NCBI GenBank assembly: GCA_029862185.1
Contig: JAOTXX010000017.1
Coordinates: forward strand, 1 to 58,036
From: Myxococcales bacterium
Lineage (GTDB): Bacteria; Myxococcota_A; Polyangia; Polyangiales; Houyiibacteriaceae
Direction of reading: 5' to 3'
DNA: 58,036 nt
In this document: piece after piece, positions 1 through 8,710 of the stretch
Layout of the letters: the number at the start of each line of letters is the position of its first letter
Numbering within the stretch: position 1 is the stretch's first letter
Translations under genes and position numbers: made by a program
Notes under the pieces: generated by a model
The model's database searches: none
What the model was told of the DNA's origin: nothing
Seen by the model: the letters and a program-made list of their open reading frames with translations, nothing else

Positions 1-171
1 CACTGGGTGAAAACCTGGGAAGGCGGCAGAGCCTAGGGTTACGAGCCCGGAGACCTACCATCGTGAGCTTACCCAAATCGTCTCGGGGATGGCGGGTAGC
101 AGCACGGTTGAGCATTCAAATTTGAAGGCGCCTTGTTCCTGACCTTCCTACTCCGAAGCGGGAGGAAGCCA

Positions 172-1536
172 ATGGAACGGGATCTCACATTCAGTCTTGT
201 CACTGTTCTCCTGCTCGCGGCCGTCGGCTGTGGGGAGAGCGCTCCAATGGGGGCCGGCGGCTCGGCAGGAAGCGGGGGCACAGCGGGCTCTGGTGGCTCC
301 GCTGCGATCGGCGGCAGCGGCGGTGGACCGGGTAGCCCGGCGCTCGATCCGCTCTCCGCCAACCCGCGCTATGCGGTGCTCAGCTCAGACTTCAGCAGCT
401 CGTCCATCGCGATGCTCGACGCCGACTTCGTTGCCATCGACGAGAGCTGGCTCAGCTCCGGGACGACGTATCCCGGGCTGGTTGCGACCCTGTCGGGCGA
501 CGTGGTCTTGCCCAATCGCCAGGCAGGCGACGGAACGGTCGCCGTGATCGATCGATTCTTCACGGATGTGGTGACTCGCTTCTTCGTGCCGAGCGGGAAT
601 CTCAATGGGCAGCTCCGGACCCAAGGTGACACGGGTGACTCGGGCTTCTCGTCGAACCCGCAGGATTTCATATTCGTCGACTCGGACAGCGCCTGGGTGC
701 CCCGCTACGAATCCAACTTGAATCCAGCCGCGATCCCCGAAAACCAAGGGAACGACCTGCTCGAGGTCAATCCTTCCGACATGAGCGCAACGGGAGGCCG
801 GATCGACCTCTCTTCGCTCGACACGACCGCGACCGCGGGGACAGGAGACGAAGCCGTCGAGGTGGCTGTCTTCGCGCGACCCAGCCGCGGCGTGCTCGTC
901 GGGTCGACGATCGTCGTTGGTCTCGACCGCATCAGCGCCAACTTCGATGCAGCTGGACCGGGAATGGTCGCAGTCGTCGATCTCGAAGACGAGTCGGTCG
1001 TTGGTCTGGAGCTGCCCGGGCTCAAGAGCTGCGGCCGAACCGTTCCCGTACCGGGGGAGCCAAGCAAGCTCGTCGTCGCATGCGTCGGCTTTGCGCAGCC
1101 ATTCGGAGACGAGCCGCAGGTTCGAGCGTCGTCGGGCATTGCCTTGCTCGACGTCGGCGAGGATGGGGTCGCGATCGAGGAGGTTTGGCGCATGGCCGAC
1201 TACCCGATGTCGGCGATCGCGGTCAACGCCGTGATCGCGATCGATGCGCAGCGAGTCCTCGGGGTCGCAAGCGGGGACTTTGCCGAGGTCTCGGATCGTC
1301 TATATTTGCTGGACATGGCGAGTGGAGCGCAGGAGCTCGTCCACGAGTCCACGAGCTCGTTTGTGATCGGGGAACCGGCCTATGATCCGCAAAGCGAGAT
1401 GCTGTACGTGCCCGATGCCGCCGAGAACGCGGTCTTGGAGTTCGCCGCTGATCAGGGCGGTTTCGTCGAGGTTGGGTCGAGCACGATTGCGCCAGGCATC
1501 GGGCTTCCTCCGACGAAAGTGTACCTGCTCGATTGA
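172..1536 (+). CDS. Lipoprotein, probable beta-propeller-like surface protein
   Basis: The 454-residue product begins with a lipoprotein signal ending at a lipobox Cys (C20, ...LAAVGC). A Gly/Ser/Ala-rich spacer (about 24-55) follows, typical of myxobacterial exported lipoproteins. The rest is a string of short beta-rich segments (for example AVLSSDFSSSSIAMLDAD and GMVAVVDLEDESVVGLELPG) that look like blades of a YVTN/surface-layer-type propeller, but I cannot assign a family. The start at ATG 172 is chosen because a GGGAGGAAG ribosome site lies just upstream; the longer reading from 133 would add 13 residues before the signal peptide. It converges on the FadL-like gene with a 9-bp gap. Function unknown; probably anchored at the outer or inner membrane. 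Confidence 0.75.
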   Translation: MERDLTFSLVTVLLLAAVGCGESAPMGAGGSAGSGGTAGSGGSAAIGGSGGGPGSPALDPLSANPRYAVLSSDFSSSSIAMLDADFVAIDESWLSSGTTYPGLVATLSGDVVLPNRQAGDGTVAVIDRFFTDVVTRFFVPSGNLNGQLRTQGDTGDSGFSSNPQDFIFVDSDSAWVPRYESNLNPAAIPENQGNDLLEVNPSDMSATGGRIDLSSLDTTATAGTGDEAVEVAVFARPSRGVLVGSTIVVGLDRISANFDAAGPGMVAVVDLEDESVVGLELPGLKSCGRTVPVPGEPSKLVVACVGFAQPFGDEPQVRASSGIALLDVGEDGVAIEEVWRMADYPMSAIAVNAVIAIDAQRVLGVASGDFAEVSDRLYLLDMASGAQELVHESTSSFVIGEPAYDPQSEMLYVPDAAENAVLEFAADQGGFVEVGSSTIAPGIGLPPTKVYLLD

Positions 1537-1545
1537 GCGCAACGG

Positions 1546-3081
1546 CTAGTTTGAGTCGGTCGGGGCTGGTCCGGACTCATTCCCGGACTCGGCACCGTTC
1601 CCGGACTCGTTTCCGGAACCGTGCTCGCCCTTCTTCTTCTTGATCTTGTCCTGGACTCCCTTCGCGCCTTTGGTGGCGACCGAAATCGCGCCTGCGATGT
1701 AGACGGTGACGGCAGAGACCGTGGCCCGAGTTCGCCCGTAAGAGACGACCGCCGTGTCGCGATCGACCGTGGCCCCCAGGGCATCCCCCCTACCAAAATA
1801 GCCGTTTGCGCCGACGGTCAGACGATATCCCTTCGTGTCGAGGCCGACCGAGAACGAGGCGCCCCAGATGTTGACTTGGTCTGGGGTGTACTCGGTCGCC
1901 GTTGCGGGAACATTGGGTGCGGCAGAGAAGTTGGTGAAGAGCCCCCCTGCTACGGCGACCTTCCCAAAGAGATGCTCGGCCCCGATTGCAACGTTCGGCG
2001 TCCAACGTCTTTCGGTCGAGTTCGCGAAGTAGGCGCCAAGAGAGCGACTCGCGTCTTGAAGCGCCGGGGGACGATCGAATACGGGGCGGTCGCGAACCGG
2101 GCCGGTGACCGCTGCGTCCACGGACAGCATCGTCAGCGAATTGGCCTGGTACTCGAAACCCGCCCGAAGCTCCCAGGGGATCGGCGCTCTCGTGGCGAAG
2201 TCTCCCTGATCGAACAAGAAGTATGTGGGGTCTTCGCCGCTGACCGTGGTCGTTGCGCGGCGAAACACGTTGCCCTTTCGGCTCACGGGGATCCCGGGCG
2301 TTTGGAACAAGATACCCAGCTGCCAGCGGCGGTTGAACCGATGGAGTACGCCCAGCCGAAGGACGATGTCCCAGTGTTGAACCGAAAGCGAGGTGTTCGA
2401 TGTGACCGAGTCGCCGCCGACACGGAGACCGGTCCCGTCGAGGGTTCCACCGGTCGCGAGCCCGATGTCTTCGCTGTAGAACCCCCGCTGCTGTGCGACG
2501 AACGCCGTGAGCCCAATCGCGAGTTTCTTCGTCGCCTGTGCCGCGAACGAAATGCCGTACCACCGCGACGTGTAGTCGTTGTTCAAACGAAGGTCGAGGC
2601 TAGAACCGGGTTCGATCTGAATCGAGCCCGCGTTGAACTCATTTCGGTCGACTTCCAAGGTGCTGTAGGCGAGCGCGAACTGATGATCGCCGAATCTCTT
2701 GCGCCCGAACTTGACGACGGTCCCGATGAAGCGCGGAATCGTCGACGTCTTTTTCGAATTGAAATCCGTGTCCTCGTTGGGCGAATCGAACGCGTTCTCG
2801 ATCGTCTTTCGTACGAACACGAGCGAGCTGAAGCTGCCCAGAAGCTGGAAGCGACCCCCGCTCATGATGCCAGCGGGGTTGTAGTACGTAGCTGACGGAT
2901 CGCTGGCGACCCCGGTGAACGCGCCTCCGAGTCCGATCGCGCGCTCGCCGATCGGAATGGTTCTGTAGTAGAGCGATTGCGCCTCCGCGCGATTCCCAAC
3001 GGCGCCGAGCGTGGCTAGGATTGCGAAGAGAACGGTGGCACGGGCAAATGGCCTAAGGCTCGAGGAGGCCCAACACGTCAC
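1546..3081 (-). CDS. FadL/OMPP1-like outer-membrane beta-barrel protein
   Basis: The 511-residue protein has a signal peptide (about 1-35, ending ...RAEAQ) and then the N-terminal signature of the FadL/TodX/OmpP1 transport family: GERAIGLGGAFTGVASDPSA followed by TYYNPAG. The body alternates aromatic and glycine-rich strands as expected for a barrel. FadL-type proteins take hydrophobic compounds across the outer membrane. The C terminus (about 475-511) is an odd hydrophilic tail with a KIKKKKG patch and repeated GNESG units. The start codon lies 29 bp inside rfbD, so the gene is translated as the last member of the leftward rfb operon. That link to rhamnose synthesis may only be transcriptional. 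Confidence 0.8.
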   Translation of the reverse strand: MTCWASSSLRPFARATVLFAILATLGAVGNRAEAQSLYYRTIPIGERAIGLGGAFTGVASDPSATYYNPAGIMSGGRFQLLGSFSSLVFVRKTIENAFDSPNEDTDFNSKKTSTIPRFIGTVVKFGRKRFGDHQFALAYSTLEVDRNEFNAGSIQIEPGSSLDLRLNNDYTSRWYGISFAAQATKKLAIGLTAFVAQQRGFYSEDIGLATGGTLDGTGLRVGGDSVTSNTSLSVQHWDIVLRLGVLHRFNRRWQLGILFQTPGIPVSRKGNVFRRATTTVSGEDPTYFLFDQGDFATRAPIPWELRAGFEYQANSLTMLSVDAAVTGPVRDRPVFDRPPALQDASRSLGAYFANSTERRWTPNVAIGAEHLFGKVAVAGGLFTNFSAAPNVPATATEYTPDQVNIWGASFSVGLDTKGYRLTVGANGYFGRGDALGATVDRDTAVVSYGRTRATVSAVTVYIAGAISVATKGAKGVQDKIKKKKGEHGSGNESGNGAESGNESGPAPTDSN

Positions 3082-3895
3082 GGACGCGAGCTTCCCACGA
3101 AATCATTGGTCCGACGACCCGTTCCGTGGCCGAAATGTCCAACACGCTGTAGCTGGGACGGGGCGCGGGGCGTGGGAACTCTTCGCTCGTACAAGGCTCG
3201 ACGCGGCACTCGGGGTTGACGACTTCGGCGATCAAGACTGCAAGCTGGAACCAGCTGCATTCCCCACCGTCGGTCACGTGAAAGACGCCGCGGCTGCCTT
3301 GCTGAGCCAGCGCCAGGCTCACCTCGGCAAGCTTTCGGCTGTCGGTGGGTCGACCTCGCTGGTCGTCGACCACCCGAAGACTCGGCCGGGTCTTCGCCAA
3401 ATCGCGGATCGTGAGTACGAAGTTCTTCGCCCACGGGGCGTAGAGCCAGCTGCTGCGGACCAGAAGGTGCTCTACCCCGGAACCCTCGATGAGCTCCTCC
3501 GCGATCGCCTTGCTTCGTCCATAGGCATTCACCGGGTTTCGGGGATGGTCGGTCGGGTAGGGCACCCGGGCCGTTCCGTCGAAGACATAGTCGGTGCTGT
3601 AGTGAAGCAGCTTTGAACCCACTTGTTTACACCGCTCGGTCATTCGGCCGACCGCATGCCCGTTGACCTCGTTCGCAAGGGCTTCGTTTTCTTCTGCTGC
3701 ATCGACGAGCGTGTAAGCCGCACAGTTGACGACCCACTTGGTCCCGGGCGTGATGAAGCGATTGAGCGCAGCCCGATCTCGAATGTCGAGATCCTCGAGC
3801 ATCGTTGCCCTGTGATCGATGCCTCGACTCTCGAGGAGCTCCGTCCAGCAGCGACCCAGCATGCCACCCGCTCCGATGACCAGAATGTCACTCAT
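3053..3895 (-). CDS. rfbD: dTDP-4-dehydrorhamnose reductase
   Basis: RmlD/RfbD reduces dTDP-6-deoxy-L-lyxo-4-hexulose to dTDP-L-rhamnose, the last step of the pathway in the cytoplasm. The 280-residue protein shows the N-terminal nucleotide-binding loop (IGAGGMLG, 7-14), the family motif STDYVFDG (100-107) and the catalytic pair Y125-x3-K129 (YGRSK). Length is normal for the family. Its start overlaps the end of rfbC by 8 bp and its end overlaps the FadL-like gene by 29 bp, consistent with one leftward transcript. Confidence 0.93.
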   Translation of the reverse strand: MSDILVIGAGGMLGRCWTELLESRGIDHRATMLEDLDIRDRAALNRFITPGTKWVVNCAAYTLVDAAEENEALANEVNGHAVGRMTERCKQVGSKLLHYSTDYVFDGTARVPYPTDHPRNPVNAYGRSKAIAEELIEGSGVEHLLVRSSWLYAPWAKNFVLTIRDLAKTRPSLRVVDDQRGRPTDSRKLAEVSLALAQQGSRGVFHVTDGGECSWFQLAVLIAEVVNPECRVEPCTSEEFPRPAPRPSYSVLDISATERVVGPMISWEARVRDVLGLLEP

Positions 3896-4442
3896 AGCGG
3901 GGAAGCTTCGCGGCCGGGATGTCCTTCAGCCTGAGGTTTGCTTGGTCCTTGCCTGAAAGCGTCGGCGAAGAAATGGGCCAGTCGATTCCGATTTCCGGGT
4001 CGTCCCAGGCAACCCCGAGCTCGCTCGCCGTGGAGTAGAAGTCGGTGCACTTGTACGAAAACATCGCTCGCTCGCTGAGCACGCAGAAGCCATGGGCGAA
4101 GCCGGGTGGAACATAAAACTGCCGTTTGTTCTTCGAAGAAAGCGTCACGCCCACCCAGCGGCCAAAGGTCGGAGAGCCAACGCGTACGTCCACCGCCACG
4201 TCGAACACCTCGCCATCGAGGACGCCGCAGAGCTTGCCCTGATCATGCGGGTGCTGAAGGTGAAGGCCACGCAAAATGCCCTTTGCAGACAGAGACAAGT
4301 TGTCTTGAACGAATTCGCCAGGGACCCCTGCCGCTGCGTAGCGGTCGCGAGAATACGTTTCCATGAAGAAGCCGCGCTCATCGCCGTGAACGGCAGGCTC
4401 GATGATCAGCGGACCGGGGATGCTGGTCGACTCGACCTTCAT
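3888..4442 (-). CDS. rfbC: dTDP-4-dehydrorhamnose 3,5-epimerase
   Basis: RmlC/RfbC epimerises dTDP-4-keto-6-deoxy-D-glucose at C3 and C5. At 184 residues it has the usual length and the cupin signature. RGLHLQ carries the catalytic His61, Lys70 lies downstream, and Tyr130 sits in FSYKCTDFYS. PGFAHGFCVLSE is also typical. An upstream in-frame extension to 4658 is rejected because the true start (ATG at 4440-4442) shares a base with the rfbA stop (TGATG), giving tight translational coupling. Confidence 0.94.
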   Translation of the reverse strand: MKVESTSIPGPLIIEPAVHGDERGFFMETYSRDRYAAAGVPGEFVQDNLSLSAKGILRGLHLQHPHDQGKLCGVLDGEVFDVAVDVRVGSPTFGRWVGVTLSSKNKRQFYVPPGFAHGFCVLSERAMFSYKCTDFYSTASELGVAWDDPEIGIDWPISSPTLSGKDQANLRLKDIPAAKLPRYE

Positions 4443-5323
4443 CAGATGTCCAGCCCGGCGGCCAGTGCGTTCAAGTACTGCCCGTACTCGGTCTTCTCGA
4501 GAGGCTTGGCAAGTCGCGCCAGCTGGTCGGCGTCGATCCAGCCCATCCGAAACGAAATCTCTTCTGGGCAAGAGGCGCGCAAACCTTGGCGCTCCTGAAT
4601 CGTCTGAACGAAGTTGGCGGCTTGAAGCAATGCGACCGGTGTCCCGGTATCGAGCCACGCGACCCCCCGTCCGAACTTCTGCAGATGAAGCTTGCCGGCC
4701 TCGAGGTACCTACGGTTGAGGTCGGTGATTTCCAGCTCGCCTCGCGCAGAGGGCGCGAGCGCCTTGGCATGGGCGACGACGTCTTGGTCGTAGAAGTAGA
4801 GTCCGGCCACCGCGTAGTGGGACTTCGGTCGTTGCGGCTTTTCTTCGAGCCCAATCACGACGCCGTCGTCGTTGAACTCGGCGACGCCGTACGCGCTCGG
4901 GTTGCTCACGTAGTAGCCAAAGACGGTCGCTCCATCGCCTTGCTGGGCGCTCTCTTCCAGCAGCCCCTGAAGCCCGTGTCCGTAGAAGATGTTGTCGCCC
5001 AGCACGAGCGCGCAGGCATCGCCATCGATGAAGTCCTCGCCGATCAGGAACGCTTGAGCCAGGCCATCGGGGCTCGGCTGCACCGCGTATTCGAAGCGCA
5101 TGCCCCAGCTTTCGCCATCACCGAGCAGTCCTTGAAACAGCACCCGCTCATGCGGCGTCGTAATGATCAGCACTTCGCGAATCCCCGCGAGCATCAGCGT
5201 CGAAAGCGGGTAGTAGATCATCGGCTTGTCGTAGATCGGCATGAGTTGCTTGCTCAAGCCTTTGGTGAGCGGATGCAGCCTGGTGCCGGTACCTCCCGCC
5301 AAGATGATGCCCTTGCTGATCAT
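4442..5323 (-). CDS. rfbA: Glucose-1-phosphate thymidylyltransferase
   Basis: RmlA/RfbA makes dTDP-glucose from dTTP and glucose-1-phosphate, the committed step of dTDP-rhamnose synthesis. The 293-residue protein starts with the nucleotidyltransferase signature [20 protein letters not shown] (10-29) and contains [27 protein letters not shown] and VAWLDTGT, all standard for the family. It lies 9 bp after rfbB and is coupled to rfbC by a TGATG overlap. Confidence 0.95.
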   Translation of the reverse strand: MISKGIILAGGTGTRLHPLTKGLSKQLMPIYDKPMIYYPLSTLMLAGIREVLIITTPHERVLFQGLLGDGESWGMRFEYAVQPSPDGLAQAFLIGEDFIDGDACALVLGDNIFYGHGLQGLLEESAQQGDGATVFGYYVSNPSAYGVAEFNDDGVVIGLEEKPQRPKSHYAVAGLYFYDQDVVAHAKALAPSARGELEITDLNRRYLEAGKLHLQKFGRGVAWLDTGTPVALLQAANFVQTIQERQGLRASCPEEISFRMGWIDADQLARLAKPLEKTEYGQYLNALAAGLDI

Positions 5324-5332
5324 GCTTACCCT

Positions 5333-6385
5333 CTATCCCGCCCGGTCGCCGTAGTTCAGGTCCATCCACTTACGGTACTCGCCGGACAGCACGTCCCGCA
5401 CCCAGTCCTGATTCGACAAGTACCATTGGACCGTCTTGCGAATGCCGCTGTCAAAGGTTTCCTTCGGTTCCCAGCCGCACTCTTCGCGGATTCGCGAGGC
5501 ATCGATGGCATAGCGCAGGTCGTGCCCGGGGCGATCGGTTACGAACTCTTTGAGCGCGAAAAGCTCGGCGACGTCTGTGTCGGTTTCTTCGGCTACGATC
5601 CGACAAAGGGTGTCGACCACCACGATGTTCTGCATTTCGTTGTTTCCGCCGATGTTGTAGGTGCGACCGACGCGACCCTTCTGGATCACCGACCAAATCG
5701 CTTCGCAGTGGTCGGTGACATAGAGCCAGTCGCGCACGTTGAGCCCTTTGCCGTAAATCGGCAGAGGCTTTCGAGAGACCGCGTTCAGAATCATTAGAGG
5801 GATCAGCTTTTCCGGAAACTGCATCGGGCCGTAGTTGTTCGAGCAGTTCGTGATCTTGATCGGAAGCCCAAAGGTGCGGTGGTAGGCCCGGACGATGTGG
5901 TCGCTGGCCGCCTTCGACGCGGAGTAGGGGCTCGACGGGTCGTATGCCGTGGTTTCCTCGAAGAGCCCGGTGTCGCCGAGCGAACCGTAGACCTCGTCCG
6001 TGCTCACGTGATGAAAAAGCCGGTTGTCATCGCCCGACCAGCGCTTCCGGCAAGCCTCGAGAAGGTTGAACGTGCCTTCGATGTTGGTGCGGACGAATTC
6101 GCGGGGGCCCAGGATGCTTCGGTCCACGTGGCTCTCGGCGGCGAAGTGCACGACCAGGTCCGGGTCGAACTCGTCGAACACGGCATCGACGCCGTCCATG
6201 TCGGTGATGTCCACCCTGCGAAGTGCGTAGTTCGGCAGCGAGTCGATCGCCTTCAAACTGCCGAGATTGGCAGCGTAGGTGAGCTTGTCGACATTGATGA
6301 ATTGGTGCTCTTGGAGCTCGGGTACCAAGCCGTTCAAGAAGTTGGCACCAATGAAGCCGGCGCCACCGGTGACCATGATCTTCAT
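5333..6385 (-). CDS. rfbB: dTDP-glucose 4,6-dehydratase
   Basis: RmlB/RfbB converts dTDP-glucose to dTDP-4-keto-6-deoxyglucose. The 350-residue protein shows the extended-SDR NAD motif TGGAGFIG (6-13), VHFAAESHVDRS, HVSTDEVYGSL and the catalytic SPYSASKA. The start at 6385 (MKIMVTGGAG) is chosen over the 18-residue upstream extension because the Rossmann beta-strand should begin at the N terminus. It is the first gene of the leftward rfbBACD set, so the operon promoter should lie in 6386-6460 or further upstream. Confidence 0.95.
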   Translation of the reverse strand: MKIMVTGGAGFIGANFLNGLVPELQEHQFINVDKLTYAANLGSLKAIDSLPNYALRRVDITDMDGVDAVFDEFDPDLVVHFAAESHVDRSILGPREFVRTNIEGTFNLLEACRKRWSGDDNRLFHHVSTDEVYGSLGDTGLFEETTAYDPSSPYSASKAASDHIVRAYHRTFGLPIKITNCSNNYGPMQFPEKLIPLMILNAVSRKPLPIYGKGLNVRDWLYVTDHCEAIWSVIQKGRVGRTYNIGGNNEMQNIVVVDTLCRIVAEETDTDVAELFALKEFVTDRPGHDLRYAIDASRIREECGWEPKETFDSGIRKTVQWYLSNQDWVRDVLSGEYRKWMDLNYGDRAG

Positions 6386-6460
6386 CGACTGCTTTCGGCC
6401 TCGCGAATCAGCATAACCGGAACGTTTGGCCGGCGCCACGCGGGTCGAATACGTCGGGGG

Positions 6461-7213
6461 TTAGCCGCCCAGGTGCACAGTCAGGGCAAACGTTCCTGCG
6501 ATCGCGGTGCCCGCGGTTCCTGCGGTGAAGTTGCCCCCGGCCGAGCCCAATCCGGGCACCGTCACGTCGTAGTTGCCGCGAAAAATCAGGCCGATGATCG
6601 AGTAGTCGAAATCAGCGGCGATCGACAACCATCTCACAATCGGGATGCGAAGGCCGGCGCCAATGGATGCACCTCCGCCTTGGCTCCGTACGTTGCTCAC
6701 GAGGCCGTCGTAGCCGGGAATCACCAAGCCACCTGTCGTCGTGTAGTAGTTGAAGCCGAGCCGGATCGACGGGTGCACGTACGGTACCGCACGAATCAGA
6801 AATCCTAGGTCCAAGCCGATCGACGTGAGATCAAAGGGCTCGTAGTCTGCGCGCTTGAACCGGGCGCCGATCGTCGTCGAGCCTGTGCGAAAGCGAAGCG
6901 CAGCCCCAAACTCCGGGCCCTTCACGACGACGCGCGGGATGAGCGACTGCACCTCTGCCGGAACGATTTCGAGCGATCGAAACTGCGTGGCGTTGAAGCG
7001 GGACGGGCCTGCCGTGGCTTCGAGCCACACGATGCCGCCTACTTTCTTCTCGTAGGCCTTCCTGGGCTCCGGGCTGTCTTCGACGACTTCCGCGGTCTCT
7101 CCCGCGAGCGACACGCCGTTCTGCTCCACTGAGAACGTCCCCGGCAGGTCCTGTGCGCTGGCGCCCAGTGTCGTCATCCAAAATGCCCCAAGAACAAAAG
7201 CGAAGCGCGTCAT
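6461..7213 (-). CDS. Exported protein, likely outer-membrane barrel
   Basis: The 250-residue protein has a cleavable signal peptide (MTRFAFVLGAFWMTTLGASA, 1-20, then QDLPG). The remainder is rich in alternating hydrophobic strands separated by turns (FGAALRFRTGSTTIGARFKR, SIRLGFNYYTT, IAADFDYSIIGLIFRGN), as in small outer-membrane barrels. I cannot name a family. It sits 75 bp upstream of rfbB on the same strand, so it could share the transcript, but no functional link is visible. Confidence 0.7.
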   Translation of the reverse strand: MTRFAFVLGAFWMTTLGASAQDLPGTFSVEQNGVSLAGETAEVVEDSPEPRKAYEKKVGGIVWLEATAGPSRFNATQFRSLEIVPAEVQSLIPRVVVKGPEFGAALRFRTGSTTIGARFKRADYEPFDLTSIGLDLGFLIRAVPYVHPSIRLGFNYYTTTGGLVIPGYDGLVSNVRSQGGGASIGAGLRIPIVRWLSIAADFDYSIIGLIFRGNYDVTVPGLGSAGGNFTAGTAGTAIAGTFALTVHLGG

Positions 7214-7354
7214 CGAATCCCCCCAACTGCGGCGGGCGGCGCTCCCTCGAGTCCACCTCGCCTCTGCACAGTGTCGAGGTGGATTTTTACAGCGTCAATG
7301 ACAAGGGCACGGCACTGTGTCTTGGATCACAGATTGCCGCCCAGCTGCCGATGC

Positions 7355-8710
7355 TCAGGCCAGGATCTCGCTGACCGGCTGCGTCGCTTCCATCGATCGG
7401 CTGCCCCAGCTCTCGGTGTTCAAACCCATGACCTGCTGAATTGTCAGACCGACGCGCGTGGTCGGCGAAGTCGCGCCCCCCACGTGTAGGCCGGGCGTCA
7501 ACGCGCCTCGGGCAGTCCCCGCAATCATCATCGGGATGCCGGTGATGCCGTGAGCCTTCGCCAGCGAAACGTCCGAGTGGCCAAAGACGAGGCAGTTGTC
7601 GAGCAGCGTCCCATCGCCTTCGGGGATGGCAGCGAGGCGTTCCACGAAGTCGGCCCAAGCTTCCATGGAGATGTAGACGAACTCGGTTGCCTCGGGTTGG
7701 TAGCCGATCGCCGGGTCCAGCGCTTCATCGTGCGTAAGCTGATGGTGTTGTGCGCTCGACCCCGGCTGGCGGAGGCCCGAAATGCGATCCGAGAACATCA
7801 TGCTGAAGACGCGGGTCTGGTCACAGGCGAGCGCAAACGAAAGAAGGCTTGCCATGAGCTGGTTGGTCGACATCGACTGGCCGACTTCGGTTCCTAGGCT
7901 CTCCGGGCCCGGTGCCGCTGCGCGGACGCAACTTTCGAGGTCGGCCGGCCCGTCGAGCAAGATGTCGAGCTGCTGCTCGAGTTGTCGGACCGACGTGAAG
8001 TACTGATCGAGCCGCTGCTTGTCGTGCTCGCCGACCCGCTGGAGCAGTCGATCGCGATCGGCTTTGACCGCGGAAAGCACGCTTTGCCGCAGCATGACGC
8101 GCGGGTCCGGCGTGAAAGGGCCGGCGTTCGGGTCGGCGAATTCAGGCCCGAACACCCGTGTGTACAAGGCAACGGGCGAGATTTCGGGCGCATTGAATAC
8201 GCTTTGACTCTCGTAGCTGTAGCTCTGATTGGGATTGCCGGTGCACGACATCTCGAGTGAACGAAATCGCGTCGAGCCGCCGATCTTCGCCGCGATGATC
8301 GTATCGAGCGTAGGTGCGGGCACCGTGTAGTCCTGCAGCGGCAGGCTGCCGGTCAGGGTCCCCATCAAGCCGGCGGTGTGAGGGAAGTTCGGCCGCCCGT
8401 CGAGACGAACGTCGAAGCCGCTCAGGATGCTGACCTGTTCGCGAAGCTTGCCACCCGTTGCGAGCTCACGGTCGAGCGCTTGAAGCTCGACCGGCAATTC
8501 GAAGTCGGTGCCCTCGCTGCTTGGAGTCCACCGGGCAGGGTTCACGCCGCAGCCCCACATCCAAGCGCCGAACCGGAGCGGCAAGGGCGCGCCCTGGGCG
8601 AGCGCGGTCCCGTTTGCGTTCAGGAAGCAGTCGAGCAACGGAAGCCCCATCGAGACCGCGCCTCCTGCCAGGGCTCCGCGAAGAAGAGCTCTGCGATCAA
8701 ACCGCTTCAT
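7355..8710 (-). CDS. DUF1552 family secreted protein with Tat-like signal
   Basis: The 451-residue protein starts with a twin-arginine-type leader (MKRFDRRALLRGALAGGAVSMGLPLLD), which predicts export in a folded state. The body matches what I know of DUF1552 proteins: RFGAWMWGCGVNPARWTP, LSGFDVRLDG, HTAGLMGTLTG, RSLEMSC and a late FGHSDVSLAKAHGITGIPMMIAG. These proteins are common in Planctomycetes and Myxococcota, almost always beside DUF1592-type proteins, and their activity is not established. The gene overlaps the upstream DUF1592 gene by 4 bp (ATGA), so the two are translationally coupled. Confidence 0.88.
   Translation of the reverse strand: MKRFDRRALLRGALAGGAVSMGLPLLDCFLNANGTALAQGAPLPLRFGAWMWGCGVNPARWTPSSEGTDFELPVELQALDRELATGGKLREQVSILSGFDVRLDGRPNFPHTAGLMGTLTGSLPLQDYTVPAPTLDTIIAAKIGGSTRFRSLEMSCTGNPNQSYSYESQSVFNAPEISPVALYTRVFGPEFADPNAGPFTPDPRVMLRQSVLSAVKADRDRLLQRVGEHDKQRLDQYFTSVRQLEQQLDILLDGPADLESCVRAAAPGPESLGTEVGQSMSTNQLMASLLSFALACDQTRVFSMMFSDRISGLRQPGSSAQHHQLTHDEALDPAIGYQPEATEFVYISMEAWADFVERLAAIPEGDGTLLDNCLVFGHSDVSLAKAHGITGIPMMIAGTARGALTPGLHVGGATSPTTRVGLTIQQVMGLNTESWGSRSMEATQPVSEILA

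Noticed and set aside
1-171. End of an upstream gene or RNA gene
   Set aside because: I see no frame with a credible start or known motif and no tRNA-like or rRNA-like sequence; it holds only the ribosome site of the first gene.
1621-2895. 424-residue plus-strand frame
   Set aside because: It lies opposite the FadL-like gene, is Arg/Val-rich without motifs, and is explained by GC-rich antisense reading.
7267-7319. CACAGTG/CACTGTG inverted repeat upstream of the barrel-like gene
   Set aside because: Only 7 bp per arm with a 39-bp spacer; could easily be chance.
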